A stretch of 64,000 nucleotides of DNA from a gamma proteobacterium HTCC5015. Lineage in GTDB: Bacteria > Pseudomonadota > Gammaproteobacteria > HTCC5015. The stretch is from NCBI GenBank assembly GCA_000155715.1, contig DS990602.1:36115-100114 (forward strand). The letters are read 5' to 3'. Positions 62,763-64,000 of this stretch are shown in pieces (within the stretch, counting starts at the first letter, position 1; each line of letters begins with the position of its first letter). The position numbers and the translations under genes were made by a program. Below the pieces are notes generated by a model that did not search any database, was not told where the DNA came from, and saw nothing but the letters and a program-made list of their open reading frames with translations.

Positions 62763-64000
62763 TTAGGCTTCGCTAATAAATGATAACTTCAGCCAAGCAT
62801 CCCATTCACTGGGATAGAGATGCTTATCGGGTATTTTTACCTTCAGTTGATTACTTCCAGTAAGCAGCTGTCCTGCAGTCCGAACCAGAAATGCGCGTAT
62901 CGTCTGGATTTCCCAACGCCTTAGTGTGCGATGGTTGCTGATAAGTGCCATCCACCGAATGGTGTTGTAGGCAAGCACAGCGCTTTGAAACATGAGTGAA
63001 CTAGCGACAAAGTCGTGGCTTTTCAAGTGTGCCAGGCCCATCTGATTCTTCGCTTCATCCAGCCAGGTTTCACAGGTCGCGCGCTGACCGTAGGTTTTGT
63101 GTGCTTGCCAAGGCGTTAATCGCTCGGTGGTGACATAACAGAAATAGTCATAAACCGGCTCGATAATCAGAGACTGTTGTGGTCCTTCTTTTTTCACTTT
63201 TGCAAGACGCCTAACCGCAATGAATCGTCGGGACCGTGACCACTTACCACAGGCATGAGTGAACTCACACTGCTCCCACCCCGGGCAATTTGAAACCGCC
63301 TGCCAAGTTTGTTTATCAAGCAAAGCGCTCAGTCCTTTCAGCTTCACCTTGATGAGATAGCCGTGGCCACCTTGCTCCAGCCAGTCCATCAACTCGCCAG
63401 AGAAGAAACCGGAATCTCCTCGGAACAGCATGCGCATTCGCGGAGGCATCTGCACGGCTAATTGTTTCATAAACTCGACGATACCATTACTGGTGTAAGC
63501 GCTTCCGGTTCGCAACCAGGCTTGTAGAATCTCCTTCGTGTGACTACTAAAGGCGACCAGCGGATGATAGGAAAGGGCTCCTTTCTTCGCAGCATTGTAG
63601 CCTTTTGCCGCTCCTTCCTGTCGACCAAAGACCGTTTTCACGGTAGAGTCGACATCAACCCATGAACGGTAAAAATCACCGGGTTGCATCGCCCCACTTT
63701 TTAGGCAACGCTCCCATACTCGATGACGTAGTCGGTGATTCACTTCTTCCAGTTGCGCCACATGCTTCTGTTTACCTTGCCGGAAAATTCGCCCCAGCGT
63801 GCTGTCATCCGGCACAGACAACCAACCGCTAACATCGCGCAACACTTGATCGGACCAGACAGCAACCACTTTTAAAAGGGAATTGGCTCCCGCAATCATG
63901 CCCAACAATGTCATGAAAACGGAGTCGGTGAGACTATAGGTGGCATTGTCACCACGCTGAAAGTGGATATGCTTATCGCAAACGTCATTGAATCCGAGTT
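62763..64000 (-). mobile_element. IS1380-family transposase, 5' end beyond the window
   Basis: The frame is open past base 64000, so at least 412 residues are visible and the start is missing. Conserved blocks of IS1380 DDE transposases are intact: WVDVDSTVKTVFGRQEGAAK (first Asp), MLFRGDSGFFSGELMDWLE (second Asp) and TCETWLDEAKNQMGLAH (Glu), followed by AYNTIRWMALIS. Visible catalytic residues are all present, so the copy may be active. The apparent start ATG 63914 is internal, since the family residues continue upstream (SLTDSVF before MTLLGMIAG). Confidence 0.9.

Overview
The window reads as chromosome of a marine-type gammaproteobacterium (Cellvibrionales- or Oceanospirillales-like; this is inferred from gene content only, as there is no rRNA or tRNA gene to place it). 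Supporting signs are a GlyGly-CTERM protein, dapC-arsC-dapD, xerD followed by dsbC, a two-ExbB TonB system with DUF3450 and TPR partners, an AlkB-rubredoxin fusion, and several families of dispersed palindromic intergenic repeats. Coding density is high on both strands and most genes are ordinary chromosomal genes.

Layout. 1-2.9 kb: the end of a surface protein, a SelW-like protein, a low-molecular-weight phosphatase and MltF. 2.9-3.8 kb: a gene-free mosaic of dispersed repeats. 3.8-6.4 kb: dapC, a YffB/ArsC-like gene and dapD (lysine/peptidoglycan precursor synthesis). 6.4-6.7 kb: a 267-bp MITE-like palindromic element. 6.7-13.8 kb: htpX, parC, an AbgT-family transporter broken by an in-frame TAG, and parE. 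14-17 kb: dsbC, xerD, a SIMPL protein and a mobB with a degenerate P-loop. 17-26 kb: mixed genes (solute-binding protein, Bcr/CflA pump, SrkA kinase, FKBP isomerase, Usp, tandem GST-N protein, thioesterase, serine hydrolase).

26-32.6 kb is a compact extracytoplasmic redox module. A leftward operon (TlpA-like thioredoxin, DUF4266 mini-lipoprotein, DUF3570 barrel, ApbE flavin transferase) diverges from a rightward operon (DsbD, response regulator, histidine kinase). The shared promoter region carries GGTCAAA repeats. The DUF3570 protein holds a DxxTGAS motif that resembles ApbE flavinylation sites.

32.6-36.2 kb holds an aldehyde dehydrogenase, a sterol-desaturase-like hydroxylase and a DUF547 protein. 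36.3-43.6 kb is an arsenosugar-type locus: ArsM-like methyltransferase, a small membrane protein, a VTT-flavoprotein disulfide reductase fusion, radical SAM ArsS, an exported methyltransferase-like protein, and two divergent glycosyltransferases of the TIGR04283/TIGR04282 types.

43.6-46.7 kb is the RimK-like / inactive-transglutaminase-7TM / retropepsin-like operon. A SET-domain protein, alkB-rubredoxin with a divergent AraC regulator, and pdxH follow. After a second repeat-filled gap, 51.0-60.8 kb is one leftward nutrient-uptake block: TonB-dependent receptor, beta-helix lipoprotein, DUF3450, ExbB with a long N-terminal extension, ExbB, ExbD, TonB and a TPR protein. The window closes with an alpha/beta hydrolase, a small coiled-coil protein and the 3' part of an IS1380-family transposase.

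The best candidates for something little described are the flavinylation/thiol-relay module with its two-component system, the expanded arsenosugar locus, and the palindromic element whose terminal sequence recurs at gene stop codons.
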